A stretch of DNA of 64,000 bases from Diprion similis (lineage: Eukaryota > Arthropoda > Insecta > Hymenoptera > Diprionidae), in assembly GCF_021155765.1 (NCBI RefSeq), contig NC_060105.1, forward strand, positions 10,325,001 to 10,389,000. Reading direction: 5' to 3'. A model generated the notes under the pieces. That model was given only the letters and a program-made list of their open reading frames with translations. It was not told where the DNA came from and ran no database searches. The position numbers were made by a program, and so were the translations under genes. Of this stretch, positions 24,642 through 36,400 are shown one piece after another; position 1 is the first letter of the stretch, and each line of letters opens with the position of its first letter.

Positions 24642-26907
24642 TCATAGTTCGTCGCGGGACTGTATATGGTTCATGACGAATTCGTAAAGGTCGTCCAATG
24701 TGCGCGATCCGTTGTACTCGGACAATTTTCGGCCGTCCTTGTACAGGAAGAGAGTTGGAAAGCCGTCCACTTCCTGCTCATTGCAAAGCTGTTTGCTACT
24801 GTTCATAGTACAGTCGACCTTAACTATGTGCACATTTTCGTTCGCCCAGAATTTTTTTCCAAGCTCTTCCCAGGTCGGAGCTAAACGCTTGCAGTGTCCG
24901 CACCATGGTGCGAAAAACTTAATGAATGTTACACCCTTCTCAATACCATTCTTGAAACTCTCACCAGTCAACGTGAACACCGCGTCCGACGGACCTCCAG
25001 ACTCTTTCTTTTCCTCGTCACTACTCTCCACGTTTTTGCCTAGCATCGTTGACACGTAAGTCTTCAACTCTTCGTGAGATCTCTGCCCCGTGTATTTGTC
25101 GATCTGAGAAGTGGAAAAGAATTTTAAGTGGCATGGTCAAACCATTCTTGAGAAAATTTCATTCATTCGGAAGTTTCAAGTTTCGACTTGAAAGAAGACT
25201 GTTGAGAGGTGAATAATTGATTTACCAGGTGAATAAATCATAAAAGTTTCGATGTATGCTCATCGCAGTTGAATTTGATATATTAGGTGAGGTACACAGC
25301 TCACCTTTTTGCCATCCTCAATCCAGAGCAGAGTCGGATAGCCTTTAATGTCGAATTGACCACAAACTGAGCGATGCTGGGTGCAATCCACTTTAGAGAT
25401 ACTGACTAGATCGCCATGAGCGAAACTGTTTGCGAGTTCATCCCAAGTGGGTGCTAACTTTTGGCAATGTCCACACCATGGTGCGTAGAATTTGACGAAA
25501 TGCTTTCCGGTGGATACGTGTTTGTCAAATGTATGTTCGGACAATTCCAATAGTCCGTTGACGGGTTGTGGTACAGCTGGCTCGTTATTCTCTTCCTGCG
25601 ATATAAAATTACCTGATAATTATACAGAATTTTTGAGGATCGCATTACAGATAAAATATAGAGCAGTGATACTAACAACTGGAACGCTTCCAATTTGCTC
25701 GTTGATGAATGTTGTCAGGGTGGGTAAGTCTCGAGTCCCACGGAACTTGATACCTTTGCTTCCGCCGGCTTTAAAGAACTTGAGACTGAAAATAAATGCC
25801 GGTAGTTGTATAAGGTTATAGAATTTCCAACTAGTTGGTAATTTACTAAGAAAAAAAGACAAACGAAAGTACTCTAATGACCCTAAAAAAAATTCGTGAA
25901 ACTCTATTGGGTTGAAGAGAAATTGATAATTATTACGTCGGATATCCAGTCACATCATTATCCGAACAGATGGTTGCATCCACAGTACAATCGACTTTGG
26001 CAATTCGAACTTGACCATCGTCAATTCCATTGAGCATTTCAGCTAATTGTTCCCATGTCGGTGCCAGTCGCTGGCAGTGTCCGCACCTGATAAATAACAG
26101 AATATTTTCATTCTGTGTGTCATGTTTATTGAGATTTAGATGTTCGTAGTAATTTAAAAAAAATCGTATATATTTTTTCTTTGTATTTTGTATAATTGAG
26201 AATAATTGAACACTTGTTTGAACGAAATATTTGGTAAATTGAGGGAGCAGAATTTCCTTGAATAATAGATTGGTAAATGTAGGTTGGAATATAAAATCTT
26301 GAAGCCATTCCCTCAGGAATTATGCTTTTCAAAACTTTGGGGACGATTACTTGAGAACTCTAGTGGAGATTGAAGCTGAATTTGAGCTGTGTATTTGTTG
26401 ATCTGTGGCTCTTATTCAACAGTTGTTTGGTGTACTACAATTTTAACGTTTCTAATAAAAACTCACTTGTCATATTGCAAACACACTAATATGACAATTT
26501 TACACATTTTTCTTTCTTAAGAATTGCATATTTGAAAATCACATACTCAAACAAATTACAAACGCAGGGTTTTAAACGAAACATAATATTGACAGGGAAA
26601 AAATTTAGGGAAATCAGGTACGATTATTCAGTGTTCCGGAGATGTGTGTCCACTTCATATTTGTAATGAGTGCAATGACAATTAGAATATTAGGAATTAT
26701 AAACCATAAATTTTATATTTGCTTGTGTGTCTAAAATTTTTTGACTTACCAAGGAGCGTAAAACATGATAAAATGATCTTTCTTGGCTATCTCAACAGGG
26801 AAGGTTTCCGCCGAATATTGAAGAGTGTGAACGTCATCGTCGTGAGCGATGACCTCGCTTTGATATGTTAAAAATGTGATGAGAAGTGCGATGATTTTAG
26901 GAAGCAT
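24642..26907 (-). CDS. prtp: Thioredoxin domain-containing protein 5 (ERp46, pretaporter)
   Basis: An ER-lumen protein disulfide isomerase with three thioredoxin domains. In Drosophila, Pretaporter is also a Draper ligand during engulfment of apoptotic cells. Minus-strand exons: 26750-26907 (ATG at 26905-26907), 25937-26086, 25677-25785, 25305-25595 and 24642-25103. All junctions are GT-AG and the phases agree, giving 389 residues. Order: signal peptide (MLPKIIALLITFLTY, cleaved near VIA); domain 1 with APW|CGHC split by intron 1; domain 2 with APWCGHCQK and GYPTLLWIEDGKK; an IDKYTGQR linker; domain 3 with APWCGHCKR and GFPTLFLYKDG; C-terminal SRDEL, an ER retrieval signal. Each domain keeps its cis-Pro (GYPT or GFPT). 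A spliced 5' UTR piece is likely at 26,908-26,978, where a CTTTCAG acceptor lies. A minus-strand AATAAA sits at 24,207-24,212. The first three exons resemble the nested gene at 8,278-9,458. Confidence 0.96.
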
Positions 26908-26978
26908 AGTTACGAGTGTCTCTGATTCGCTGCAATTCAATCGTTGCTAAATCAATGAATCGTTGTTCACTGGTTTTT

Positions 26979-27930
26979 CTGAAAGAAATAAAGAATCAAT
27001 CGTGGGTTTGTTATCGGATAACAAGAACTATGAGAAGACGCGAGAAAATTTGCGTGGAAATATAATCGGCGGAATTAAACTAAACTTCCAGTTTAATCAA
27101 TTTAAGGTTAGCTGATGAATGCGCAATTTCTGATAAGAAGGAAATAAATCTTCCGAAAGCTTGTTAATAAGAGAAATATTTTATACTTTTGTCAGAGGAA
27201 TTACTCGGGGGGAGGTGCAGTCTTGATATCGAAGCTCAAGACTTTCTCGCAAGTACACGTTACTTCGCCGACCGATCGAAAACACACAAAACTCCTATTC
27301 CGCCCACCGGGTACCAGAGAGCGTACCGCGCGATGACACCGCGCTTGATTAGAAACGACTATGGCTCTACCTGGCATCGAATCGAAGTACTGATATTTGA
27401 AAAGTGGCGGGACATTTGTCAGATAGGTGGCGCGACGAATTTAAGAATTTTTATGAAGATCTACGTCATTCTTTCGCAAAGAATCGATTCCATTGAAAAT
27501 TGTTGTGATATTACCAGTTTGATATAAGGAAGTGCGCTGTGTAGTCAGCTGGCACCGATGAATTATCATGTTAATTATTAAACATATGATCTGCTAATAT
27601 AACCTCAAGGCTTGTATCAAGGAGAAATTCATGGATGGAAAATATGTAAAAGAGTGATTCAGTCTGGGCTGATTGTGAAAATAGCGCATGTATAACAACG
27701 AAAAGTACTATGATTGGGGTAGAATTATACGTTGTCTAAAGATATATTCTCGGTTGACGCGCGATATTGAATACTTTTTAATTATAGTCCTAAGAGTGTA
27801 CGTGCTTTGAGTTGTACGACGAAACGTATACGGATGAGATTTTAATATTAAAAAACACACATTCAAGTTGCGAAGAAAAAAAAGTTGATGGTCGTAGAAG
27901 CTACAAGAAAATATATGCGTTGTGAATTCA
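26979..27930. other. Upstream region of TXNDC5, probable promoter and first non-coding exon
   Basis: A somewhat GC- and CpG-richer patch at about 27,200-27,450 is the likely minus-strand promoter region. No coding exon is supported. From about 27,540 the sequence returns to AT-rich DNA until the first satellite begins. Confidence 0.45.
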
Positions 27931-29870
27931 TTTGGATTTTTTGCAAGAGTTCGATGATTTTGAAAATTGCTGAGCGATCCTTTCATGCGCTATTCCGAAG
28001 TAACTGTGCGAGAGAAATCGATTGAGCGCAGTCCCAATACGCTGTGAGCGATAGCTGAAGAGTTACGGCCGAAAAACTCATGATTTTTATCGTCATTTCT
28101 CTGCTGCTGGTCCTACGCTCTTTTTGATGTGTTTTCTGAGTTCCTGGGGGTCGAATTACTCTAGAGATGGTCATACAAATCGATTCCGAGACGAGAAATT
28201 TTCGGCTCCGAAAATGACCAAAAAAGTAAGGCTTACCCCTTTGGATTTTTGCCGAAAATTTCGACGACTTTGGAAAGTGCTGCAATTAATTTTTGTAGGC
28301 ACTATTCCGACGTAATTTTGCGAGAGGAATCGATTAAGTGCAGTCCCAATACGCTGCGAGCGATAGCTGAAAAGTTACGGCCGAAAAACTAATGATTTTT
28401 ATCGTCATTTCTCTGCTGCTGGTCCTACGCTCTTTTTGATGTGTTTTCTGAGTTCCTGGGGGTCGAATTACTCTAGAGATGGTCATACAAATCGATTCCG
28501 AGACGAGAAATTTTCGGCTCCGAAAATGACCAAAAAAGTAAGGCTTACCCCTTTGGATTTTTGCCGAAAATTTCGACGACTTTGGAAAGTGCTGCAATTA
28601 ATTTTTGTAGGCACTATTCCGACGTAATTTTGCGAGAGGAATCGATTAAGTGCAGTCCCAATACGCTGCGAGCGATAGCTGAAAAGTTACGGCCGAAAAA
28701 CTAATGATTTTTATCGTCATTTCTCTGCTGCTGGTCCTACGCTCTTTTTGATGTGTTTTCTGAGTTCCTGGGGGTCGAATTACTCTAGAGATGGTCATAC
28801 AAATCGATTCCGAGACGAGAAATTTTCGGCTCCTAAAATGACCAAAAAAGTAAGACCCTTTGGATTTTTGGCGAAAATTTCGACGACTTTAAAAAGTGCT
28901 GCAATCAATTTTTGGAGGCACTATTCCGACGTAATTTTGCGAGAGGAATCGATTGAGCGCAGTCCCAATACGCTGCGAGCGATAGCTGAAAAGTTACGGC
29001 CGAAAAACTAATGATTTTTATCGTCATTTCTCTGCTGCTGGTCCTACGCTCTTTTTGATGTGTTTTCTGAGTTCCTGGGGGTCGAATTACTCTAGAGATG
29101 GTCATACAAATCGATTCCGAGACGAGAAATTTTCGGCTCCGAAAATGACCAAAAAAGTAAGGCTTACCCCTTTGGATTTTTGCCGAAAATTTCGACGACT
29201 TTGGAAAGTGCTGCAATTAATTTTTGTAGGCACTATTCCGACGTAATTTTGCGAGAGGAATCGATTGAGCGCAGTCCCAATACGCTGCGAGCGATAGCTG
29301 AAAAGTTACGGCCGAAAAACTCATGATTTTTATCGTCATTTCTCTGCTGCTGGTCCTACGCTCTTTTTGATGTGTTTTCTGAGTTCCTGGGGGTCGAATT
29401 ACTCTAGAGATGGTCATACAAATCGATTCCGAGACGAGAAATTTTCGGCTCCGAAAATGACCAAAAAAGTAAGGCTTACCCCTTTGGATTTTTGGCGAAT
29501 ATTTCGACGACTTTAAAAAGTGCTGCAATTAATTTTTGGAGGCACTATTCCGACGTAATTTTGCGATAGAAATTGAACAAGCGCAGTTCCAATACGCTGC
29601 GACAACGGACCAAAAGTTACAGCCGAAAAAAGAAACACGTCGTTCTCTCATTCATCTGCTGTATGTGTTACTACTGCAATTTCTCTGCTGGTGGTCTAAC
29701 CCGTTTTTAAGTGTTCTTCCAGTCCCCGGGCAGTAATGAGTTCAGACAGGTTTATGATCATCGATTTTAAGACAAAGTACTTCGACCCATGAGAAAACTA
29801 AGGCATCCCTTCGGAATCATTGAAAGTTCTGACTATTTTGGATGATGTCGAAGTCAAAGTCAAGATCCAC
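27931..29870. repeat. Tandem satellite array 1, about 312-bp monomer, five good copies plus degenerate ends
   Basis: The landmark GTCCTACGCTC recurs at 28,110, 28,422, 28,734, 29,041 and 29,353, giving spacings of 312, 312, 307 and 312. The 307-bp step is a 5-bp deletion in the third copy, near GTAAGACCC. A partial degenerate copy precedes the array (from about 27,931) and a strongly diverged copy follows (about 29,565-29,870). Central copies are nearly identical. Because 312 is a multiple of three, the same roughly 100-codon open frame recurs on the minus strand of each copy, with one stop per monomer. I read this as a by-product of the monomer length, not as genes. Confidence 0.96.
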
Positions 29871-30459
29871 GATAACGATGTAATCCTGCGAGATGAATCG
29901 AGTCAGCTTATATTTGATTGGACACGAACAACGGATGAGCAGAAACGGCCATAAAATATGACATCTGCATCAGTTTATCGTATAAATGATAAATGAGAAT
30001 AATGAATTCACGTGCTACGAAGTTTTGTTTCAGTTGAGTTTCAGTATACGACTACGCCTACATCTAAGTAGGAGTTCCGGGTGTAATTGTATAGTATGTT
30101 AATAAATTGCTATGTAATATCGACGAGAATGACAAGAGAATATGAAAATGTATGCATAACGAAGCTGACTATTATATTAAGATGAAAAAGTACAATACAT
30201 GTTAGTTTAAGCATCTGAAAAGTAGTATATTAGATAGTATTTAATGTACTTCCGAAGTATGTCTTAGGTTTCGCCCTGTGCACACCTGCAATGCACTTTT
30301 ATAGGGTGCGATATGTATAGCAATGTAATAATTGTTTCAAGTAACTTGAATTGGAATAAATGAATAAAATAATTTTCTTGTGTTTTTTTCTCATTTCCTT
30401 AACTGTCGGCCCTACGCTCAGCTTCTCCTTTTCAAGAAAAGGTCATAAGCTTGCATAAT
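29871..30459. other. Spacer between the two satellite arrays
   Basis: AT-rich with no coding signal. Near its right end (30,385-30,425) a CTGTCGGCCCTACGCTC block resembles the CTGCTGGTCCTACGCTC region of the array 1 monomer, so a diverged fragment of array 1 abuts the start of array 2. Confidence 0.55.
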
Positions 30460-33400
30460 AATTCGGAGAAATTTCAGCATAAAATTACTCCTGGTATCAG
30501 GAGAACATCTGAGCCGAGGAGGTCTTCCAAAAACAGGGACTGATTAATTAACTGCTTGCGACGTTGATACTGTGTGCTTTTATGCATGCCTGCTTGCCTG
30601 AGAAGGCATGTGATCGCTTGCTTACGTGCTACATCCGCTTAGAATTAGGCAAATCGGAGAAATTTCAGCATAAAATTACTCCTGGTATCAGGAGAACATC
30701 TGAGCCGAGGAGGTCTTCCAAAAACAGGGACTGATTGATTAACTGTTTTCGACGTTGGTACTGTGTGCTTTTATGCATGCCTGCTTGCCTGAGAAGGCAT
30801 GTGATCGCTTGCTTACGTGCTACATCCGCTTAGAATTAGGCAAATCGGAGAAATTTCAGCATAAAATTACTCCTGGTATCAGGAGAACATCTGAGCCGAG
30901 GAGGTCTTCCAAAAACAGGGACTGATTGATTAACTGCTTGCGACGTTGATACTGTGTGCTTTTATGCATGCCTGCTTGCCTGAGAAGGCATGTGATCGCT
31001 TGCTTACGTGCTACATCCGCTTAGAATTAGGCAAATCGGAGAAATTTCAGCATAAAATTACTCCTGGTATCAGGAGAACATCTGAGCCGAGGAGGTCTTC
31101 CAAAAACAGGGACTGATTGATTAACTGCTTGCGACGTTGATACTGTGTGCTTTTATGCATGCCTGCTTGCCTGAGAAGGCATGTGATCGCTTGCTTACGT
31201 GCTACATCCGCTTAGAATTAGGCAAATCGGAGAAATTTCAGCATAAAATTACTCCTGGTATCAGGAGAACATCTGAGCCGAGGAGGTCTTCCAAAAACAG
31301 GGACTGATTGATTAACTGCTTGCGACGTTGATACTGTGTGCTTTTATGCATGCCTGCTTGCCTGAGAAGGCATGTGATCGCTTGCTTACGTGCTACATCC
31401 GCTTAGAATTAGGCAAACCGGAGAAATTTCAGCATAAAATTACTCCTGGTATCAGGAGAACATCTGAGCCGAGGAGGTCTTCCAAAAACAGGGACTGATT
31501 GATTAACTGCTTGCGACGTTGATACTGTGTGCTTTTATGCATGCCTGCTTGCCTGAGAAGGCATGTGATCGCTTGCTTACGTGCTACATCCGCTTAGAAT
31601 TAGTCAAATCGGAGAAATTTCAGCATAAAATTACTCCTGGTATCAGGAGAACATCTGAGCCGAGGAGGTCTTCCAAAAACAGGGACTGATTGATTAACTG
31701 CTTGCGACGTTGATACTGTGTGCTTTTATGCATGCCTGCTTGCCTGAGAAGGCATGTGATCGCTTGCTTACGTGCTACATCCGCTTAGAATTAGGCAAAT
31801 CGGAGAAATTTCAGCATAAAATTACTCCTGGTATCAGGAGAACATCTGAGCCGAGGAGGTCTTCCAAAAACAGGGACTGATTGATTAACTGTTTTCGACG
31901 TTGGTACTGTGTGCTTTTATGCATGCCTGCTTGCTTGAGAAGGCATGTGATCGCTTGCTTACGTGCTACATCCGCTTAGAATTAGGCAAATCGGAGAAAT
32001 TTTAGCATAAAATTACTCCTGGTATCAGGAGAACATCTGAGCCGAGGAGGTCTTCCAAAAACAGGGACTGATTGATTAACTGCTTGCGACGTTGATACTG
32101 TGTGCTTTTATGCATGCCTGCTTGCCTGAGAAGGCATGTGATCGCTTGCTTACGTGCTACATCCGCTTAGAATTAGGCAAATCGGAGAAATTTCAGCATA
32201 AAATTACTCCTGGTATCAGGAGAACATCTGAGCCGAGGAGGTCTTCCAAAAACAGGGACTGATTGATTAACTGCTTGCGACGTTGATACTGTGTGCTTTT
32301 ATGCATGCCTGCTTGCCTGAGAAGGCATGTGATCGCTTGCTTACGTGCTACATCCGCTTAGAATTAGGCAAATCGGAGAAATTTCAGCATAAAATTACTC
32401 CTGGTATCAGGAGAACATCTGAGCCGAGGAGGTCTTCCAAAAACAGGGACTGATTGATTAACTGCTTGCGACGTTGATACTGTGTGCTTTTATGCATGCC
32501 TGCTTGCCTGAGAAGGCATGTGATCGCTTGCTTACGTGCTACATCCGCTTAGAATTAGGCAAATCGGAGAAATTTCAGCATAAAATTACTCCTGGTATCA
32601 GGAGAACATCTGAGCCGAGGAGGTCTTCCAAAAACAGGGACTGATTGATTAACCGCTTGCGACGTTGATACTGTGTGCTTTTATGCATGCCTGCTTGCCT
32701 GAGAAGGCATGTGATCGCTTGCTTACGTGCTACATCCGCTTAGAATTAGGCAAATCGGAGAAATTTCAGCATAAAATTACTCCTGGTATCAGGAGAACAT
32801 CTGAGCCGAGGAGGTCTTCCAAAAACAGGGACTGATTGATTAACTGCTTGCGACGTTGATACTGTGTGCTTTTATGCATGCCTGCTTGCCTGAGAAGGCA
32901 TGTGATCGCTTGCTTACGTGCTACATCCGCTTAGAATTAGGCAAATCGGAGAAATTTCAGCATAAAATTACTCCTGGTATCAGGAGAACATCTGAGCCGA
33001 GGAGGTCTTCCAAAAACAGGGACTGATTGATTAACTGCTTGCGACGTTGATACTGTGTGCTTTTATGCATGCCTGCTTGCCTGAGAAGGCATGTGATCGC
33101 TTGCTTACGTGCTACATTCGCTTAGAATTAGGCAAACCGGAGAAATTTCAGCATAAAATTACTCCTGGTATCAGGAGAACATCTGAGCCGAGGAGGTCTT
33201 CCAAAAACAGGGACTGATTGATTAACTGCTTGCGACGTTGATACTGTGTGCTTTTATGCATGCCTGCTTGCCTGAGAAGGCATGTGATCGCTTGCTTACG
33301 TGCTACATCCGCTTAGAATTAGGCAAATCGGAGAAATTTCAGCATAAAATTACTCCTGGTATCAGGAGAACATCTGAGCCGAGGAGGTCTTCCAAAAACA

Positions 33401-36400
33401 GGGACTGATTGATTAACTGTTTTCGACGTTGGTACTGTGTGCTTTTATGCATGCCTGCTTGCTTGAGAAGGCATGTGATCGCTTGCTTACGTGCTACATC
33501 CGCTTAGAATTAGGCAAATCGGAGAAATTTCAGCATAAAATTACTCCTGGTATCAGGAGAACATCTGAGCCGAGGAGGTCTTCCAAAAACAGGGACTGAT
33601 TGATTAACTGCTTGCGACGTTGATACTGTGTGCTTTTATGCATGCCTGCTTGCCTGAGAAGGCATGTGATCGCTTGCTTACGTGCTACATCCGCTTAGAA
33701 TTAGGCAAATCGGAGAAATTTCAGCATAAAATTACTCCTGGTATCAGGAGAACATCTGAGCCGAGGAGGTCTTCCAAAAACAGTGACTGATTGATTAACT
33801 GCTTGCGACGTTGATACTGTGTACTTTTATGCATGCCTGCTTGCCTGAGAAGGCATGTGATCGCTTGCTTACGTGCTACATCCGCTTAGAATTAGGCAAA
33901 CCGGAGAAATTTCAGCATAAAATTACTCCTGGTATCAGGAGAACATCTGAGCCGAGGAGGTCTTCCAAAAACAGGGACTGATTGATTAACTGCTTGCGAC
34001 GTTGATACTGTGTGCTTTTATGCATGCCTGCTTGCCTGAGAAGGCATGTGATCGCTTGCTTACGTGCTACATCCGCTTAGAATTAGGCAGATCGGAGAAA
34101 TTTCAGCATAAAATTACTCCTGGTATCAGGAGAACATCTGAGCCGAGGAGGTCTTCCAAAAACAGGGACTGATTGATTAACTGCTTGCGACGTTGATACT
34201 GTGTGCTTTTATGCATGCCTGCTTGCCTGAGAAGGCATGTGGTCGCTTGCTTACGTGCTACATCCGCTTAGAATTAGGCAAATCGGAGAAATTTCAGCAT
34301 AAAATTACTCCTGGTATCAGGAGAACATCTGAGCCGAGGAGGTCTTCCAAAAACAGGGACTGATTGATTAACTGTTTTCGACGTTGATACTGTGTGCTTT
34401 TATGCATGCCTGCTTGCTTGAGAAGGCATGTGATCGCTTGCTTACGTGCTACATCCGCTTAGAATTAGGCAAATCGGAGAAATTTCAGCATAAAATTACT
34501 CCTGGTATCAGGAGAACATCTGAGCCGAGGAGGTCTTCCAAAAACAGGGACTGATTAATTAACTGCTTGCGACGTTGATACTGTGTGCTTTTATGCATGC
34601 CTGCTTGCCTGAGAAGGCATGTGATCGCTTGCTTACGTGCTACATCCGCTTAGAATTAGGCAAATCGGAGAAATTTCAGCATAAAATTACTCCTGGTATC
34701 AGGAGAACATCTGAGCCGAGGAGGTCTTCCAAAAACAGGGACTGATTGATTAACTGTTTTCGACGTTGGTACTGTGTGCTTTTATGCATGCCTGCTTGCC
34801 TGAGAAGGCATGTGATCGCTTGCTTACGTGCTACATCCGCTTAGAATTAGGCAAATCGGAGAAATTTCAGCATAAAATTACTCCTGGTATCAGGAGAACA
34901 TCTGAGCCGAGGAGGTCTTCCAAAAACAGGGACTGATTGATTAACTGCTTGCGACGTTGATACTGTGTGCTTTTATGCATGCCTGCTTGCCTGAGAAGGC
35001 ATGTGATCGCTTGCTTACGTGCTACATCCGCTTAGAATTAGGCAAATCGGAGAAATTTCAGCATAAAATTACTCCTGGTATCAGGAGAACATCTGAGCCG
35101 AGGAGGTCTTCCAAAAACAGGGACTGATTGATTAACTGCTTGCGACGTTGATACTGTGTGCTTTTATGCATGCCTGCTTGCCTGAGAAGGCATGTGATCG
35201 CTTGCTTACGTGCTACATCCGCTTAGAATTAGGCAAATCGGAGAAATTTCAGCATAAAATTACTCCTGGTATCAGGAGAACATCTGAGCCGAGGAGGTCT
35301 TCCAAAAACAGGGACTGATTGATTAACTGCTTGCGACGTTGATACTGTGTGCTTTTATGCATGCCTGCTTGCCTGAGAAGGCATGTGATCGCTTGCTTAC
35401 GTGCTACATCCGCTTAGAATTAGGCAAACCGGAGAAATTTCAGCATAAAATTACTCCTGGTATCAGGAGAACATCTGAGCCGAGGAGGTCTTCCAAAAAC
35501 AGGGACTGATTGATTAACTGCTTGCGACGTTGATACTGTGTGCTTTTATGCATGCCTGCTTGCCTGAGAAGGCATGTGATCGCTTGCTTACGTGCTACAT
35601 CCGCTTAGAATTAGTCAAATCGGAGAAATTTCAGCATAAAATTACTCCTGGTATCAGGAGAACATCTGAGCCGAGGAGGTCTTCCAAAAACAGGGACTGA
35701 TTGATTAACTGCTTGCGACGTTGATACTGTGTGCTTTTATGCATGCCTGCTTGCCTGAGAAGGCATGTGATCGCTTGCTTACGTGCTACATCCGCTTAGA
35801 ATTAGGCAAATCGGAGAAATTTCAGCATAAAATTACTCCTGGTATCAGGAGAACATCTGAGCCGAGGAGGTCTTCCAAAAACAGGGACTGATTGATTAAC
35901 TGTTTTCGACGTTGGTACTGTGTGCTTTTATGCATGCCTGCTTGCTTGAGAAGGCATGTGATCGCTTGCTTACGTGCTACATCCGCTTAGAATTAGGCAA
36001 ATCGGAGAAATTTTAGCATAAAATTACTCCTGGTATCAGGAGAACATCTGAGCCGAGGAGGTCTTCCAAAAACAGGGACTGATTGATTAACTGCTTGCGA
36101 CGTTGATACTGTGTGCTTTTATGCATGCCTGCTTGCCTGAGAAGGCATGTGATCGCTTGCTTACGTGCTACATCCGCTTAGAATTAGGCAAATCGGAGAA
36201 ATTTCAGCATAAAATTACTCCTGGTATCAGGAGAACATCTGAGCCGAGGAGGTCTTCCAAAAACAGGGACTGATTGATTAACTGCTTGCGACGTTGATAC
36301 TGTGTGCTTTTATGCATGCCTGCTTGCCTGAGAAGGCATGTGATCGCTTGCTTACGTGCTACATCCGCTTAGAATTAGGCAAATCGGAGAAATTTCAGCA

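Noticed and set aside
24666..25059. Plus-strand open frames opposite TXNDC5
   Set aside because: These are antisense shadows of the well-supported minus-strand thioredoxin exons.
28334..29528. Repeated open frames of about 87-103 codons on the minus strand as a tandem protein-coding family
   Set aside because: They are the same frame repeated by near-identical 312-bp monomers, without signal peptide, domain or splice context. Period divisibility by three explains them.
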